Shown piece after piece: positions 44,525 through 53,706 of a DNA stretch of 64,000 nt. The DNA is taken from assembly GCF_010119545.1 (NCBI RefSeq), contig NZ_JAAEAA010000004.1:124001-188000 (forward strand), written 5' to 3'. Positions within the stretch are counted from its first letter, which is position 1. Every line of letters starts with the position of its first letter. Position numbers and translations under genes: made by a program. The DNA comes from Pontibacter fetidus (GTDB taxonomy: Bacteria > Bacteroidota > Bacteroidia > Cytophagales > Hymenobacteraceae). Under the pieces are notes generated by a model, which was not told where the DNA came from, ran no database searches, and was given only the letters and a program-made list of their open reading frames with translations.

Positions 44525-45019
44525 TCAGGCGATAACTCCTTTGCCCTGGGCGGGTACGTTGTTTACCTGTATATTTTGCTGCATAGCAGCCAGGCCAATG
44601 CTGGCTCTTATGTGACGGGCCACCTGTTCGTCGGGGATATTGCTTAAGCGCAGCGTTACGGTTTTATGATGCTGCAATTCAAAAACTATGCTGTTTTCGG
44701 TAACGCGCACAGCGGTTAACTGGCTCCAGGGCAACACATACTCTCTACTAAAAAAAGTAAGCCTGAAACTAAGCCGGTTCGGATTCATCGAAAAGTAAGC
44801 TTCGTGCAGTAAGATATAGTCTTTAGCTATAGCGATACACACCAAACCAGTAATTACCAGCAGCACAGCCGCATATAGCCACTCCCTGTAAAACGGGTCA
44901 GGCAACTGCAGCTCGCGAAACAAGGCATACGCACCACCCAGTACAAGAAATGCACCCGCAATCAGGATATTTGTTTTCAGCTGCTTCAGCTTTTTTTCAG
45001 AGTACAGGGAGATGAACAT
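44525..45019 (-). CDS. Membrane protein with PH-like domain (pair member B)
   Basis: A 164-residue protein with two transmembrane helices (about 15-35 and 45-65) and a cytoplasmic beta-rich domain of the bacterial PH or DUF304-like kind (LSFRLTFFSREYVLPWSQLTAVRVTEN). No function is assigned. Its start overlaps the stop of the upstream gene by 1 bp, so the two are translationally coupled and probably form one complex. Confidence 0.6.
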   Translation of the reverse strand: MFISLYSEKKLKQLKTNILIAGAFLVLGGAYALFRELQLPDPFYREWLYAAVLLVITGLVCIAIAKDYILLHEAYFSMNPNRLSFRLTFFSREYVLPWSQLTAVRVTENSIVFELQHHKTVTLRLSNIPDEQVARHIRASIGLAAMQQNIQVNNVPAQGKGVIA

Positions 45020-45507
45020 TACTTCTGACTTTCGGTTAGGTGGATCTTTTTTTGCTGTACTATTTGGCGTATTTCGTGCCGGGCACGGCGGAGGGCTTCA
45101 GGACTTTGAACCATGGTAAACGGCACCACATGGTACTCGTCGTTTTTCAGCATAAAGCGCACATTTTCGGGACTTAAGGTTACTTCATCTACTTCGTCCC
45201 AGTCAAATTCCTGTTCTTTTACAAGGAAACCGGTACGGTAAACTATCGTTTGGCTGTTAAAGCTAAGATGCCTGCTATACTCGGGATGCAGCTCCAGCCA
45301 AACCTGCGCTACCAACACCGAAAAAGCCAGCAAATGCAGCAGGTAAATACCCACGAAACTATAGGCAAAACCTTTGGTAAGCACCAGGTACAAAAGCAAC
45401 CCAACCTGCAGCAACACAAGGAACACCGCCAGCATGGTGGTGCGCTGCTCTGCTTTCGGGTTACCTGCGTAAGCGCCGCTGAATAGCCTGATGTTTATTT
45501 CCTGCAT
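45019..45507 (-). CDS. Membrane protein with PH-like domain (pair member A)
   Basis: A 162-residue protein with two transmembrane helices (about 27-45 and 48-68) and a C-terminal beta domain (IVYRTGFLVKEQEFDWDEVDEV). It has the same layout as the downstream protein, which suggests the pair arose by duplication. Function unknown. Confidence 0.6.
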   Translation of the reverse strand: MQEINIRLFSGAYAGNPKAEQRTTMLAVFLVLLQVGLLLYLVLTKGFAYSFVGIYLLHLLAFSVLVAQVWLELHPEYSRHLSFNSQTIVYRTGFLVKEQEFDWDEVDEVTLSPENVRFMLKNDEYHVVPFTMVQSPEALRRARHEIRQIVQQKKIHLTESQK

Positions 45508-45637
45508 AGTTACGATGCGTGTGTACTTTAAATTTACTGATTTTTCAGGTTAATGCAAACAGTTTGTATAGCCAGGCTGCACAAGGCTGCGCATTTCGGT
45601 TGATTTTAGTATCTTCAGCCACCGAACTATAGCTACC

Positions 45638-47599
45638 ATGAAAAAAATACATACCCTTGGCCTTAGCCTGCTTTTGTTAAGTGCCTGCCAGTACCTGCCC
45701 CAAAAAAGTGAGCAAGCCGCCGGCCTGAACAAATTCTCAGACCAGCAACTGCAACGCATCTATACGTTGCAGGACGAGCGCAAAACCGCCGAACTATTGC
45801 CTTACCTGCAACATGGTAAACATACCTATCGCCAGGAAGCAGCACTGGCTTTTGCCTCGGTACAGGATACGCTGGCCATTCCGCAGCTCTTAAGTTTGTT
45901 AACAGACACTTCGTCGGTAGTGAGAACGGCAGCGGCCTACGCCATTGGCCAGATCGGACATAAAAAAGCAGAAGACGCCCTGATACGCCACATTACCCAG
46001 GAAACACGCCCGCAAGTGCAGGCCGAATTGCTGGAAGCACTGGGCAAAATAGCAACACCGGCCGGAGTTAATTTTCTGGCAACCTATAAGGCACAAAACC
46101 CGGTAGCACTGGGCGGCCAGGCCTGGGGCTTGTACCGCGCCGGGTTACGCCAGCAGTTCTCAGAGCAAAGTATAGCCAAGGGAGTCGCGTTGTTAAACGC
46201 TCAGAACCCGTACGAAGCTCGCCTGGGCGCTGCACAGTTTTTATCGCGCACCGGCAAAGCCGACCTTACAGCACATCGCCAGCAATTACTTACCACAGCC
46301 ACCTCTGATGTTGCCCCGGAGGTACGCATTGCTGCCACACACGCCCTGGGCAAAGTAAGAGCCAGTGATAAAGCTAAGTTCTTATCGGGCATTGCACAAA
46401 GCGACCCCGATTACCGTGTGCGTTTAAGCGCCATCCGGTCCATGACAGGGCTGGAATATGAAGAGATCAAAACAGCTATACTTGCCGGTTTACTGGATAA
46501 GAACATTAACACGGCGGTGGCAACATCGGAGTTTTTGCAGGCTAACCCGCAGGGTGTGGATGTGGCAGACATGCAGCAGGTGTTGCTGAAACTACAGGAT
46601 GCCCGCGTGCGCTCTAATGTGCTTTGGGTTATACTAAAGAACAGCCCTGCTCGTGAGTTTTTAAGCAACCGGTATAAGCAATATTTTGAGAACGCGAATA
46701 ACCCATACGACAAAGCACAGTTTCTGAAAGCACTTTCCGGGGACTTTAACAATTATACCTACATTGCCAACGCTACCTTTGCGGCACAACAGCCTGTAAT
46801 TGCCACTACCGGCATGGATGCCCTGCTGCTGATGCGCACACAACCCGATTTCCCGAAAGCAGCTGCCGCAGACTTTGCCGAGATATTCAAGAAAGCAGTT
46901 GGCTCCGGCGACGTGGCTTTGGTAGGCATGGGCGCCGGCGCTATCCGCGACCCGAAGCTAAACCTGCGCAGCTATTACAAAGACTATAGTTTCCTGGCAC
47001 AGGCACAGCAAAAACTACAGTTGCCCCGCGACATGGAAACCAACATAGAATTGCAGCGCACGTTAGATTACCTGAACAACAAAGAAAATGTAACTCCCGA
47101 AACACCGTTTACACACCCGATAGACTGGAACCTGGTAGCCACTATACCAACCAACCAGCAGGTAGAGATAAGAACCGAGAAAGGGTTAGTGGTACTGCAA
47201 CTGTTTGTTGAGGATGCACCGGGCTCTGTAGCCAATTTTGTAGAGCTGGCCAAGGCTAACTTTTTTGATGGACTATACTTCCACAGGGTGGTACCGAATT
47301 TTGTAGCGCAGGGCGGTGACAAGCGTGGTGATGGCTGGGGCAGTTCCGAATACTCTATCCGGTCAGAGTTTGCGCCCTTGCATTACCGCGAAGGCTATGT
47401 AGGCATGGCATCAGCTGGCAAAGACACCGAGAGTAACCAATGGTTTATTACCCACTCTCCGGCCCCGCACCTGGATGGCCGCTATACTATTTTCGCGAAA
47501 GTGGTGGAAGGTATGGAGGTTGTTCACCAGCTGGAAGTTGGCGACCGGATACACTATGTAAAACTGCGTGAGACTTCAGTAAATACAGCTAATAAGTAA
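45638..47599 (+). CDS. HEAT-repeat lipoprotein fused to cyclophilin-type peptidyl-prolyl isomerase
   Basis: A 653-residue protein with a lipoprotein signal (LLLSACQYLP, Cys 16). Residues about 40-330 contain helical HEAT repeats (for example VVRTAAAYAIGQIGHKKAEDAL). The last 150 residues are a cyclophilin domain with LYFHRVVPNFVAQGGDKRGDGWG and SNQWFITHSPAPHLDGRYTIFAKV. It probably folds or chaperones envelope proteins at the outer membrane periplasmic face. The fusion of HEAT scaffold and isomerase in one lipoprotein is a lineage-specific architecture. Confidence 0.88.
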   Translation: MKKIHTLGLSLLLLSACQYLPQKSEQAAGLNKFSDQQLQRIYTLQDERKTAELLPYLQHGKHTYRQEAALAFASVQDTLAIPQLLSLLTDTSSVVRTAAAYAIGQIGHKKAEDALIRHITQETRPQVQAELLEALGKIATPAGVNFLATYKAQNPVALGGQAWGLYRAGLRQQFSEQSIAKGVALLNAQNPYEARLGAAQFLSRTGKADLTAHRQQLLTTATSDVAPEVRIAATHALGKVRASDKAKFLSGIAQSDPDYRVRLSAIRSMTGLEYEEIKTAILAGLLDKNINTAVATSEFLQANPQGVDVADMQQVLLKLQDARVRSNVLWVILKNSPAREFLSNRYKQYFENANNPYDKAQFLKALSGDFNNYTYIANATFAAQQPVIATTGMDALLLMRTQPDFPKAAAADFAEIFKKAVGSGDVALVGMGAGAIRDPKLNLRSYYKDYSFLAQAQQKLQLPRDMETNIELQRTLDYLNNKENVTPETPFTHPIDWNLVATIPTNQQVEIRTEKGLVVLQLFVEDAPGSVANFVELAKANFFDGLYFHRVVPNFVAQGGDKRGDGWGSSEYSIRSEFAPLHYREGYVGMASAGKDTESNQWFITHSPAPHLDGRYTIFAKVVEGMEVVHQLEVGDRIHYVKLRETSVNTANK

Positions 47600-47658
47600 G
47601 TGGAGGTGCATCTATAGTTCGGTATATGCCAGGGCGCCCGAGCCATTTTTAAAACTAT

Positions 47659-47684
47659 AAAGGCGACACCAACGTGTCGCCTTT
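47659..47684. terminator. Bidirectional terminator
   Basis: A perfect 11-bp stem AAAGGCGACAC/GTGTCGCCTTT with loop CAAC and T/A runs separates the convergent HEAT-cyclophilin and thioredoxin-like genes. Confidence 0.85.
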
Positions 47685-47702
47685 TTTTATGATTACGGAA
47701 GT

Positions 47703-48344
47703 TTAATTACGCTCAACTATAGTTTCCTCTTTTATAGTTGCCCATGTTGTAAGTAACGGAATAAACTCCTGTTGCAGGGTGCGGCTACGGTCTTTGCCAT
47801 ACCAGCCATGCAGTTTTTCAGCCATTTCTTTAAAGTCCATTTGCTGGGCTTTAGCGTCTAACACCAGTTGCTGGGCAGGTTCCGGGCGCGGCCCCCAGGT
47901 ACCTAACTCTTGCAATGTTTCAGCATCCAGGGCAATCAGTTTTGGTATAGAGCGGCCACCGTTGGTCAGGTAAGCATCCATTACGTCCAGGTGTTCGTCG
48001 CGCAGCAGTAGTTTAACTTCTATCATCGGGCTGGCTTCGGCTATTTTAACTATAGCCGGCACATTCTGGGCGGCATCGCCACACCATGCTTCTGTCAGCA
48101 CTACCCATATCATTTTGCGGTTTACGCGTTGCAGCACGGCCTGCATTTCCTCGCTCAGTACAGTCGATTTCTCCATGCGGCGCATGCGGTGCAGGTTCAT
48201 ACGCGTATAGTCAACCAGATCGGTAGCCTGGTTTGTGCCTGTGGTTTTATTTTCTGCCAGCAGTTTTTCGGTAAGCGTAATATATTGGCTATAGGTCAAC
48301 GCCTGCGCTAAGTGCGCGTTGGTAATAATCTGTTCTTTCTTCAT
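47703..48344 (-). CDS. Thioredoxin-like protein with single active-site cysteine
   Basis: A 213-residue cytoplasmic protein with a thioredoxin fold: a VVLTEAWCGDAAQNVPAI active-site region near residue 97 and the cis-Pro SIPKLIALD motif. Only one Cys is present (WCGDA), with the second CxxC cysteine replaced. A helical N-terminal extension of about 85 residues precedes the fold. A mono-thiol protein cannot do ordinary dithiol exchange. Function not assigned. Confidence 0.75.
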   Translation of the reverse strand: MKKEQIITNAHLAQALTYSQYITLTEKLLAENKTTGTNQATDLVDYTRMNLHRMRRMEKSTVLSEEMQAVLQRVNRKMIWVVLTEAWCGDAAQNVPAIVKIAEASPMIEVKLLLRDEHLDVMDAYLTNGGRSIPKLIALDAETLQELGTWGPRPEPAQQLVLDAKAQQMDFKEMAEKLHGWYGKDRSRTLQQEFIPLLTTWATIKEETIVERN

Positions 48345-48449
48345 TTCTAATTTCTAAAAAATGCACGCTATACTATAGGTGTATAGTTAAGCCATGTAGT
48401 TACAGAACACACTACCTGCTGAAATGTTTCCGGGTTAGCCTACAGGCTG

Positions 48450-49379
48450 TTAATGGCCTCCTTCAAACGCTTTTTCGCCGGCCGGTACAGGTATCGGCAA
48501 AAAGTTCTGCTTAGGTGGCAACGGGCAGGTAGCATAGGTTACAAAAGCGCAGGGCGGGTTATAGGCTTTATTAAAATCTATAGTTACGTTGCCGTTGGCA
48601 TCGGGCAGGTTGGTGTACAGGTAGCGACCGGCGCCGTAAGTTTCGTTTCCGTTGGTTTTATCGGCAAACAGTACAAACAGTTCGTTGCCTTCTTTCATTA
48701 CATCCAGTTTATACTCTTTTCCGTCAACCTTAAAAACAAGTGCGCCCGGTGTGTCTTCGTTACTGGTCTGGCCCAGCACGTTGGTTATAGCAATTTTACG
48801 GCCTGTGGTGTTAGGTTCCAGTTTGGCTTGCAGTTGCCAGTCGGGGTTTACCTCGTATCGGTCTATGCCTGTAAAGTTTTTGCGTACTTCGCTTTCCGTA
48901 TCGCGTAAGCGTATGCCATACTTGTCGCCGCGCTGTATTACAAACCAGGTAAGTGAACCATGGGTCAGTTTCGGAGAATCATCCGACCCCGCAGTATACA
49001 CTACAGCGTCCTGCACAGGCTTGCCGTCCAGTTTCACTTCTGCGCCGTCGTTCAGTTTAATTTTTACCTTGTCGCCTTCCAGTATAAAAGCGCCCGCTTC
49101 AGCAGCTATTTTGCCTTCCGGAAAAACCAGGTCATTATCAGGGCCACTGCCAAACGTATTTATGCCAGGCTCCAGCCAGAATAAACCCGCCAGGGCAAGC
49201 CAGCCATCTTCTTTTTTAAGGTTCGTGATGCGCTCTTTGTGCCACTCCTCTATGCTTACTTTGTAGGCAGCCGGGTTGGTCTGGGCAGTTTCAACGGTAT
49301 CGGGGGTGCTGTTGCAGGCTGATATAAACAGGGTGGCCAGGCTTAGGGCCATGCCTGTAACTATAGTTCTTTTCATCAT
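48450..49379 (-). CDS. DUF1684 family lipoprotein
   Basis: I start at one of two adjacent ATG codons (49379 or 49376). A longer reading would need TTG 49385. The signal peptide ends LATLFISACNST (lipidated Cys). The roughly 309-residue protein has the DUF1684 pattern: RITNLKKEDGWLALAGLFWL near residue 50, FGSGPDNDLVFPE, a DRYEVNPDW segment and the C-terminal DFNKAYNPPCAFVTYATCPLPP. The family is secreted and widespread, but its function is unknown. Confidence 0.85.
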   Translation of the reverse strand: MMKRTIVTGMALSLATLFISACNSTPDTVETAQTNPAAYKVSIEEWHKERITNLKKEDGWLALAGLFWLEPGINTFGSGPDNDLVFPEGKIAAEAGAFILEGDKVKIKLNDGAEVKLDGKPVQDAVVYTAGSDDSPKLTHGSLTWFVIQRGDKYGIRLRDTESEVRKNFTGIDRYEVNPDWQLQAKLEPNTTGRKIAITNVLGQTSNEDTPGALVFKVDGKEYKLDVMKEGNELFVLFADKTNGNETYGAGRYLYTNLPDANGNVTIDFNKAYNPPCAFVTYATCPLPPKQNFLPIPVPAGEKAFEGGH

Positions 49380-49534
49380 ACTCAAAGCTATACTTTATGA
49401 ACGAAGATGACGCCATGCGGCACTATTTTTTAACGTATACTTTTACGCACTCCTCAAACAACAGGTCTTTCAATCACCTCACCATCAACCTAATAGCACA
49501 TTTAAATCAGTAATTACTTGCATTCATGATTTTA

Positions 49535-49556
49535 TATTTAGATATTTGTCTAAATA
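49535..49556. promoter_or_regulatory. Palindromic operator of the ArsR-SdpI operon
   Basis: TATTTAGA and TCTAAATA form a perfect 8-bp inverted repeat around TATTTG, 14 bp before the GTG start at 49570. The size and symmetry fit a dimeric ArsR-family repressor binding site, so autoregulation is likely. A TTG inside the spacer (49546) could be read as a start but lies in this operator. Confidence 0.7.
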
Positions 49557-49569
49557 CCTAACAAAAACA

Positions 49570-49824
49570 GTGAATAAAGTATTTAAAGCCCTGAACGATA
49601 CTACCCGCCGCGAGATCCTGGATCTGCTAAAGGAGAAAGACCTGACTGCGGGCGAAATTGCCGAGGCTTTTAACATTACCAAACCCAGCATATCGCACCA
49701 CCTCGACATCCTGAGCCAGGCCGACCTGGTTACTTCGGAAAAGCGGGGCCAGTTTGTGATCTACTCCCTTAACACGACCGTGCTGGATGATATTTTATCG
49801 TGGATGATGACTCTTAGAAAATAA
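49570..49824 (+). CDS. ArsR/SmtB-family transcriptional regulator (SdpR-like)
   Basis: I choose GTG 49570, since the only upstream alternative (TTG 49546) lies inside the operator. The 84-residue winged-helix protein has VFKALNDTTRREILDLLKEK (helices 1-2), GEIAEAFNITKPSISHHLDIL (recognition helix) and a wing ending QFVIYSLNTT. It lacks the CxC metal site of ArsR, so it is not a metal sensor of that kind. It is 4 bp upstream of an SdpI-like gene, a layout that matches Bacillus sdpR-sdpI, where the repressor is titrated by the immunity protein. Its target is probably its own operon. Confidence 0.85.
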   Translation: MNKVFKALNDTTRREILDLLKEKDLTAGEIAEAFNITKPSISHHLDILSQADLVTSEKRGQFVIYSLNTTVLDDILSWMMTLRK

Positions 49825-49828
49825 TACG

Positions 49829-50491
49829 ATGCAAAAGAAAAGCAGCTTTTTAGAGATTCTGATCTGGGGCATGGCGCTGGTGCCGCTCGCTTACTTGTTT
49901 ATAGTTTGGGAGCAACTCCCCGACCGCGTACCCATCCATTTTAACTACAAAGGCGAGGCTGACGATTGGGGAAGCAAAAACTTTCTGGCAGGTCTTATCC
50001 TGTTCATAACTGTTGGCCTAAACCTATTGTTGCTGGCCATACCCACCATAGACCCGAAAGATAAAATTGCACACATGGGCAGCAAATACCACCAGTTGCG
50101 GTTTATGATGGCACTTTTTATGGCGGCGCTGGCAGTGTTTATAGTTTACAGCGCTAAAGCCGGAAGCCTGGAAAGCAGCAACTTTGTAAATGTACTGGTG
50201 GGCGCGCTGTTCATCTCGTTTGGCAATTATTTTCAAGCACTTAAGCCAAATTACTTTATCGGGATACGCACCCCCTGGACCTTGGAAAGTGAAACCGTAT
50301 GGCGCAAAACACACCGTATGGGCGGCAGATTATGGATAGCAGGTGGCGTGGTGATGTGCCTTTCTGCACTGCTGCAGAACCCGCTGGTGCGGCTGGTTAT
50401 ATTTTTAGCTACAGTAGCTATAGTAGTGCTTATCCCGGCTATTTATTCTTTTTTAGAACAACGTAAAGAACGCCAGCAGGCAGCTCGTTAA
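49829..50491 (+). CDS. SdpI-family membrane protein (DUF1648 + SdpI)
   Basis: A 220-residue polytopic protein with about six transmembrane segments. Residues 10-60 match DUF1648 (ERVPIHFNYKGEADDWGSK-like, here DRVPIHFNYKGEADDWGSK). The C-terminal SdpI region contains NYFIGIRTPWTLESETVWRKTHRMGG, the characteristic IGIRTPWTL signature. In Bacillus SdpI gives immunity to the SdpC toxin and sequesters SdpR. No toxin gene is nearby, so here it may be a general stress or signalling protein. It forms an operon with the upstream regulator. Confidence 0.87.
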   Translation: MQKKSSFLEILIWGMALVPLAYLFIVWEQLPDRVPIHFNYKGEADDWGSKNFLAGLILFITVGLNLLLLAIPTIDPKDKIAHMGSKYHQLRFMMALFMAALAVFIVYSAKAGSLESSNFVNVLVGALFISFGNYFQALKPNYFIGIRTPWTLESETVWRKTHRMGGRLWIAGGVVMCLSALLQNPLVRLVIFLATVAIVVLIPAIYSFLEQRKERQQAAR

Positions 50492-50512
50492 ATATCTCAA
50501 ACTATAACAACT

Positions 50513-51922
50513 ATGAAAAAATACCTGCTACTTATACTTGTAACGCTACTTGCCGGAGCCAACTGCCTGGCCCAACACCCAGCCCAAACTATAGCCGGAA
50601 GCTGGAACGGTGCCTTAACCATAGGCGGTACCAAACTCAGGCTGGTCTTTCATATACAGGATAACAAAGGCGCACTTACTGCCACCATGGACAGCCCGGA
50701 CCAGGGCGCAAAAGGTATTCCGGTAACTTCGGTAAAGCTGGTGCAGGATAGTTTATTTCTGGATATACAGGCCATACGCGGAACCTATGCCGGCAAACTA
50801 ACCGGCCCTGCAACTATAAACGGCTACCTGAAACAAGGCGGCCAAACCATGCACATACCCCTCGCCAAAGGCGAAACCGAAGTTGCCCATCGCCCACAGG
50901 AACCCATAAAACCTTACCCGTACCAGGAAACCGAAGTAACTATAGAAAACAAAACAGCCGGCATAAAACTGGCTGGCACCCTTACCTTGCCTATAAAAAA
51001 CGCCAAGGCACCGGCAGTTATACTTGTTAACGGCTCAGGCCCTCACGACCGCGACCAGCCCATAATGGGACATAAACCCTTTCTGGTGCTAGCCGATTAC
51101 CTTACCCGGCAAGGTTTTGCTGTACTAAGGCTGGATGACCGTGGAGTAGGAAAATCAGAAGGTAACTTTGCAACCGCCACAACCGATGATTTTGCTACTG
51201 ATATAGAAGCTGCTTACACCTACCTGAAAAACAATAACGTAATTGAGCCGCAGAAAATTGGATTGATAGGCCATTCCGAAGGCGCATTGGTGGCAGCCAA
51301 AGTAGCCGCAAAACACCCCGATGTAGCTTTTGTAGTGTTAATGGCCGGAACCGCCGTACCCGGAACTGAATTGCTGATTGCCCAGAACAAAGCCCTACTA
51401 AAAGCCGCTGGTGTACCGCAGGCCCCACTGCAAAAGTACCTGCAACTCCGCAAAGCCCAGTTTGAGGTAGCCGCCACCGAAACCGATTTATTTAAAGCTT
51501 CCGATAAAATAAAACAACTGGAGCAAACCGCTAAAACTAACCTGACCGAGCAGGAACAGAAACAACTGGGCCTTACCCCACAAAGCCAGCAAGCTATAGT
51601 TGCCCAGCTCAGCTCGCCTTGGATGCGCTATTTTTTAAAGTATAATCCTGCCCCTACCCTGCAAAAACTAAAAATGCCGGTGCTTGCGCTTAACGGAACC
51701 AAAGACCTGCAGGTGCCTTACCAGCAAAACCTGCCCGCCACCGAAAAAGCCCTGAAAGCCGCAAGCAACAAAAAATATACGATCAAAGAAATGCCCGGCC
51801 TTAACCACCTCTTTCAGACGGCGACAACTGGTATGATAAACGAGTATGGCCAGTTGGAAGAAACTATAGCCCCGGCAGCTCTGGAAACTATAAGTACCTG
51901 GATAAAGGGAGTAGTAAAGTAA
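50513..51922 (+). CDS. Secreted alpha/beta hydrolase
   Basis: A 469-residue protein with signal peptide (cleavage near NCLAQ). The first 120 residues are a beta-rich domain (SWNGALTIGGTKLRLVFHIQD) often seen in this bacteroidetal family. The hydrolase domain follows with oxyanion region NGSGPHDRD, nucleophile Ser in IGHSEGALVAAK (about 250), Asp in LNGTKDLQVP and His in PGLNHLFQT. It could be an esterase or peptidase acting in the periplasm. It lies 21 bp after the SdpI gene and may be in its operon. Confidence 0.85.
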   Translation: MKKYLLLILVTLLAGANCLAQHPAQTIAGSWNGALTIGGTKLRLVFHIQDNKGALTATMDSPDQGAKGIPVTSVKLVQDSLFLDIQAIRGTYAGKLTGPATINGYLKQGGQTMHIPLAKGETEVAHRPQEPIKPYPYQETEVTIENKTAGIKLAGTLTLPIKNAKAPAVILVNGSGPHDRDQPIMGHKPFLVLADYLTRQGFAVLRLDDRGVGKSEGNFATATTDDFATDIEAAYTYLKNNNVIEPQKIGLIGHSEGALVAAKVAAKHPDVAFVVLMAGTAVPGTELLIAQNKALLKAAGVPQAPLQKYLQLRKAQFEVAATETDLFKASDKIKQLEQTAKTNLTEQEQKQLGLTPQSQQAIVAQLSSPWMRYFLKYNPAPTLQKLKMPVLALNGTKDLQVPYQQNLPATEKALKAASNKKYTIKEMPGLNHLFQTATTGMINEYGQLEETIAPAALETISTWIKGVVK

Positions 51923-52054
51923 GCGGCTACTTTACAAATTATAGCTATTATTACAGTAACATTAAGTTGGTTTTAATGAGCTCTAGTAAAGGTTACTATA
52001 CGTCAAATAATTCCAACATCTGGTAACACAAATCAGTCCTTTAAAATCAGAATA

Positions 52055-52477
52055 ATGAACGATAGCCTATACCCGTGTTTGTGGTTTGACGGACAAGCCA
52101 AAGCTGCTGCAGATTTCTATTGCTCTGTTTTCAAAAACTCAAAAATATTAACCAATACGCCCATGGTGGTTACATTTGAGTTAAACGGGAACAAGTTTAT
52201 GGGGCTTAATGGAGGGCCAACTTACAAATTTAACGAAGCGGTGTCTTTTGTTATTACTTGCGAGACACAGGATGAAATTGACCATTACTGGAATAACCTG
52301 ACAGCAGGCGGACAAGAGGGCAAGTGCGGCTGGCTTAAAGATAAATTCGGGGTGTCGTGGCAGGTTGTACCCACCATCCTGAGCAAACTGATGAGTGACC
52401 CTGAGAGATCATCGCGGGTAATGCAGGCATTCATGACAATGAAGAAATTTGATATTGAAACGTTACTGAAGGCTTAA
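52055..52477 (+). CDS. VOC-family protein (PhnB-like)
   Basis: A 140-residue single-domain protein with CLWFDGQAKAAADFYCSVF (first beta-alpha unit), LNGNKFMGLNGGP and WLKDKFGVSWQVVP at the end, typical of the PhnB / DUF3795-like VOC subfamily. These form metal-binding dimers related to glyoxalase, and most have no known substrate. No operon partner. Confidence 0.88.
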   Translation: MNDSLYPCLWFDGQAKAAADFYCSVFKNSKILTNTPMVVTFELNGNKFMGLNGGPTYKFNEAVSFVITCETQDEIDHYWNNLTAGGQEGKCGWLKDKFGVSWQVVPTILSKLMSDPERSSRVMQAFMTMKKFDIETLLKA

Positions 52478-52615
52478 ACTCAACCAGCCTGAAAAAGATT
52501 GAGCCAGTTAACTATACATGCTTAAGTACCAGGGAAACTATAGTTTAGATAATACCTGGCCTGAGGCACTTGTAAAATACAAAGCATATCTGATCACTTT
52601 TCATAACCTACAAAC

Positions 52616-53053
52616 ATGCACCCGATTCTTAGAAACATTTTGGCCATCGTTGCCGGCTTTGTCATTGGCAGTTTTGTAAATATGGGTATTATTATGATTA
52701 GCGGTTCCATAATTCCTCCTCCGGATGGTGCCGATGTTACCACCTCTGAAGGCTTAAAAGCTTCCATGCATTTATTTCAGCCAAGGCATTTTATTTTCCC
52801 GTTTCTGGCACATGCCCTGGGTACTTTTGCAGGCGCACTGGCAGCTGCGTTAATTGCTGCAACTCATAAAATAAAGTTCGCACTGGCCATCGGCGTCTTG
52901 TTCTTAGCCGGCGGAATTGCCAGTATTTTTATGCTTCCGTCACCTGCCTGGTATACTATAACAGACTTAGTTGGTGCCTACTTACCTATGGTTTACCTTG
53001 CTATACTTGCAGCCAGAAAGCTTCAGTCAGATAACCTGCAAAAGTCAGCTTAA
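52616..53053 (+). CDS. Small integral membrane protein of unknown function
   Basis: A 145-residue protein with four predicted transmembrane helices (residues about 5-28, 60-82, 88-105 and 112-135). A polar loop with IPPPDGADVTTSEGLKAS lies between the first two. No known domain is recognised. It lies 37 bp before the YfiT-like gene and could be co-transcribed. Confidence 0.7.
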   Translation: MHPILRNILAIVAGFVIGSFVNMGIIMISGSIIPPPDGADVTTSEGLKASMHLFQPRHFIFPFLAHALGTFAGALAAALIAATHKIKFALAIGVLFLAGGIASIFMLPSPAWYTITDLVGAYLPMVYLAILAARKLQSDNLQKSA

Positions 53054-53090
53054 GCAGGCTTAATAAGCATGACACTTCCTTTTAAAAACT

Positions 53091-53633
53091 ATGGATAGCA
53101 TGACCTTAGACAAACTAAAGTTTCCGATCGGTGAGTTTGAAAAGCCAGAAACCATTACGGAAAATATTTTAACAAACTGGATCTCAGTTATAGCCCTTTT
53201 TCCGGAAAAGTTAACAAGTGAAGTGAACAACCTGACCGATTCGCAGCTTGATACACCTTACAGACCAGGCGGCTGGACCGTGAGGCAGGTGGTGCACCAC
53301 TGCGCAGACAGCCACATAAATAGCTTGACCCGATTTAAATTAGCCCTTACGGAAGACAACCCAACTATAAAACCTTATTTTGAAGACCGTTGGGCAGAAC
53401 TACCAGACAGCAAGACATTACCTATAGACAGCTCCCTGAAAATACTGGAAGGCATACACGCACGTTGGATTACACTACTGAATAACCTGACAAACCAGCA
53501 ACTTAAGCGAACATTTGTTCATCCGGAAAAAGGCAAGGCACTTAGCCTGGACGAAGCTACAGGCTTGTATGCCTGGCATTGCAATCATCATTTAGCGCAC
53601 ATTACTACCTTAAAACAACGTAAAAACTGGTAG
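53091..53633 (+). CDS. YfiT-type DinB family protein (bacillithiol S-transferase-like)
   Basis: A 180-residue four-helix DinB-like protein. The metal-binding histidines are visible in RQVVHHCADSH (about residue 64) and in WHCNHHLAHI (about 160). Bacillus YfiT (BstA) is a metal-dependent bacillithiol transferase; Bacteroidota homologues are likely thiol transferases for electrophile detoxification. The start could also be the ATG at 53100, three codons on. Confidence 0.85.
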   Translation: MDSMTLDKLKFPIGEFEKPETITENILTNWISVIALFPEKLTSEVNNLTDSQLDTPYRPGGWTVRQVVHHCADSHINSLTRFKLALTEDNPTIKPYFEDRWAELPDSKTLPIDSSLKILEGIHARWITLLNNLTNQQLKRTFVHPEKGKALSLDEATGLYAWHCNHHLAHITTLKQRKNW

Positions 53634-53706
53634 CAACCTCTAAAACAGCCAGTAAATTTCTATTGCTACCAAATCTTAACCCAACTATAAACATTTGACT
53701 TAAGCT

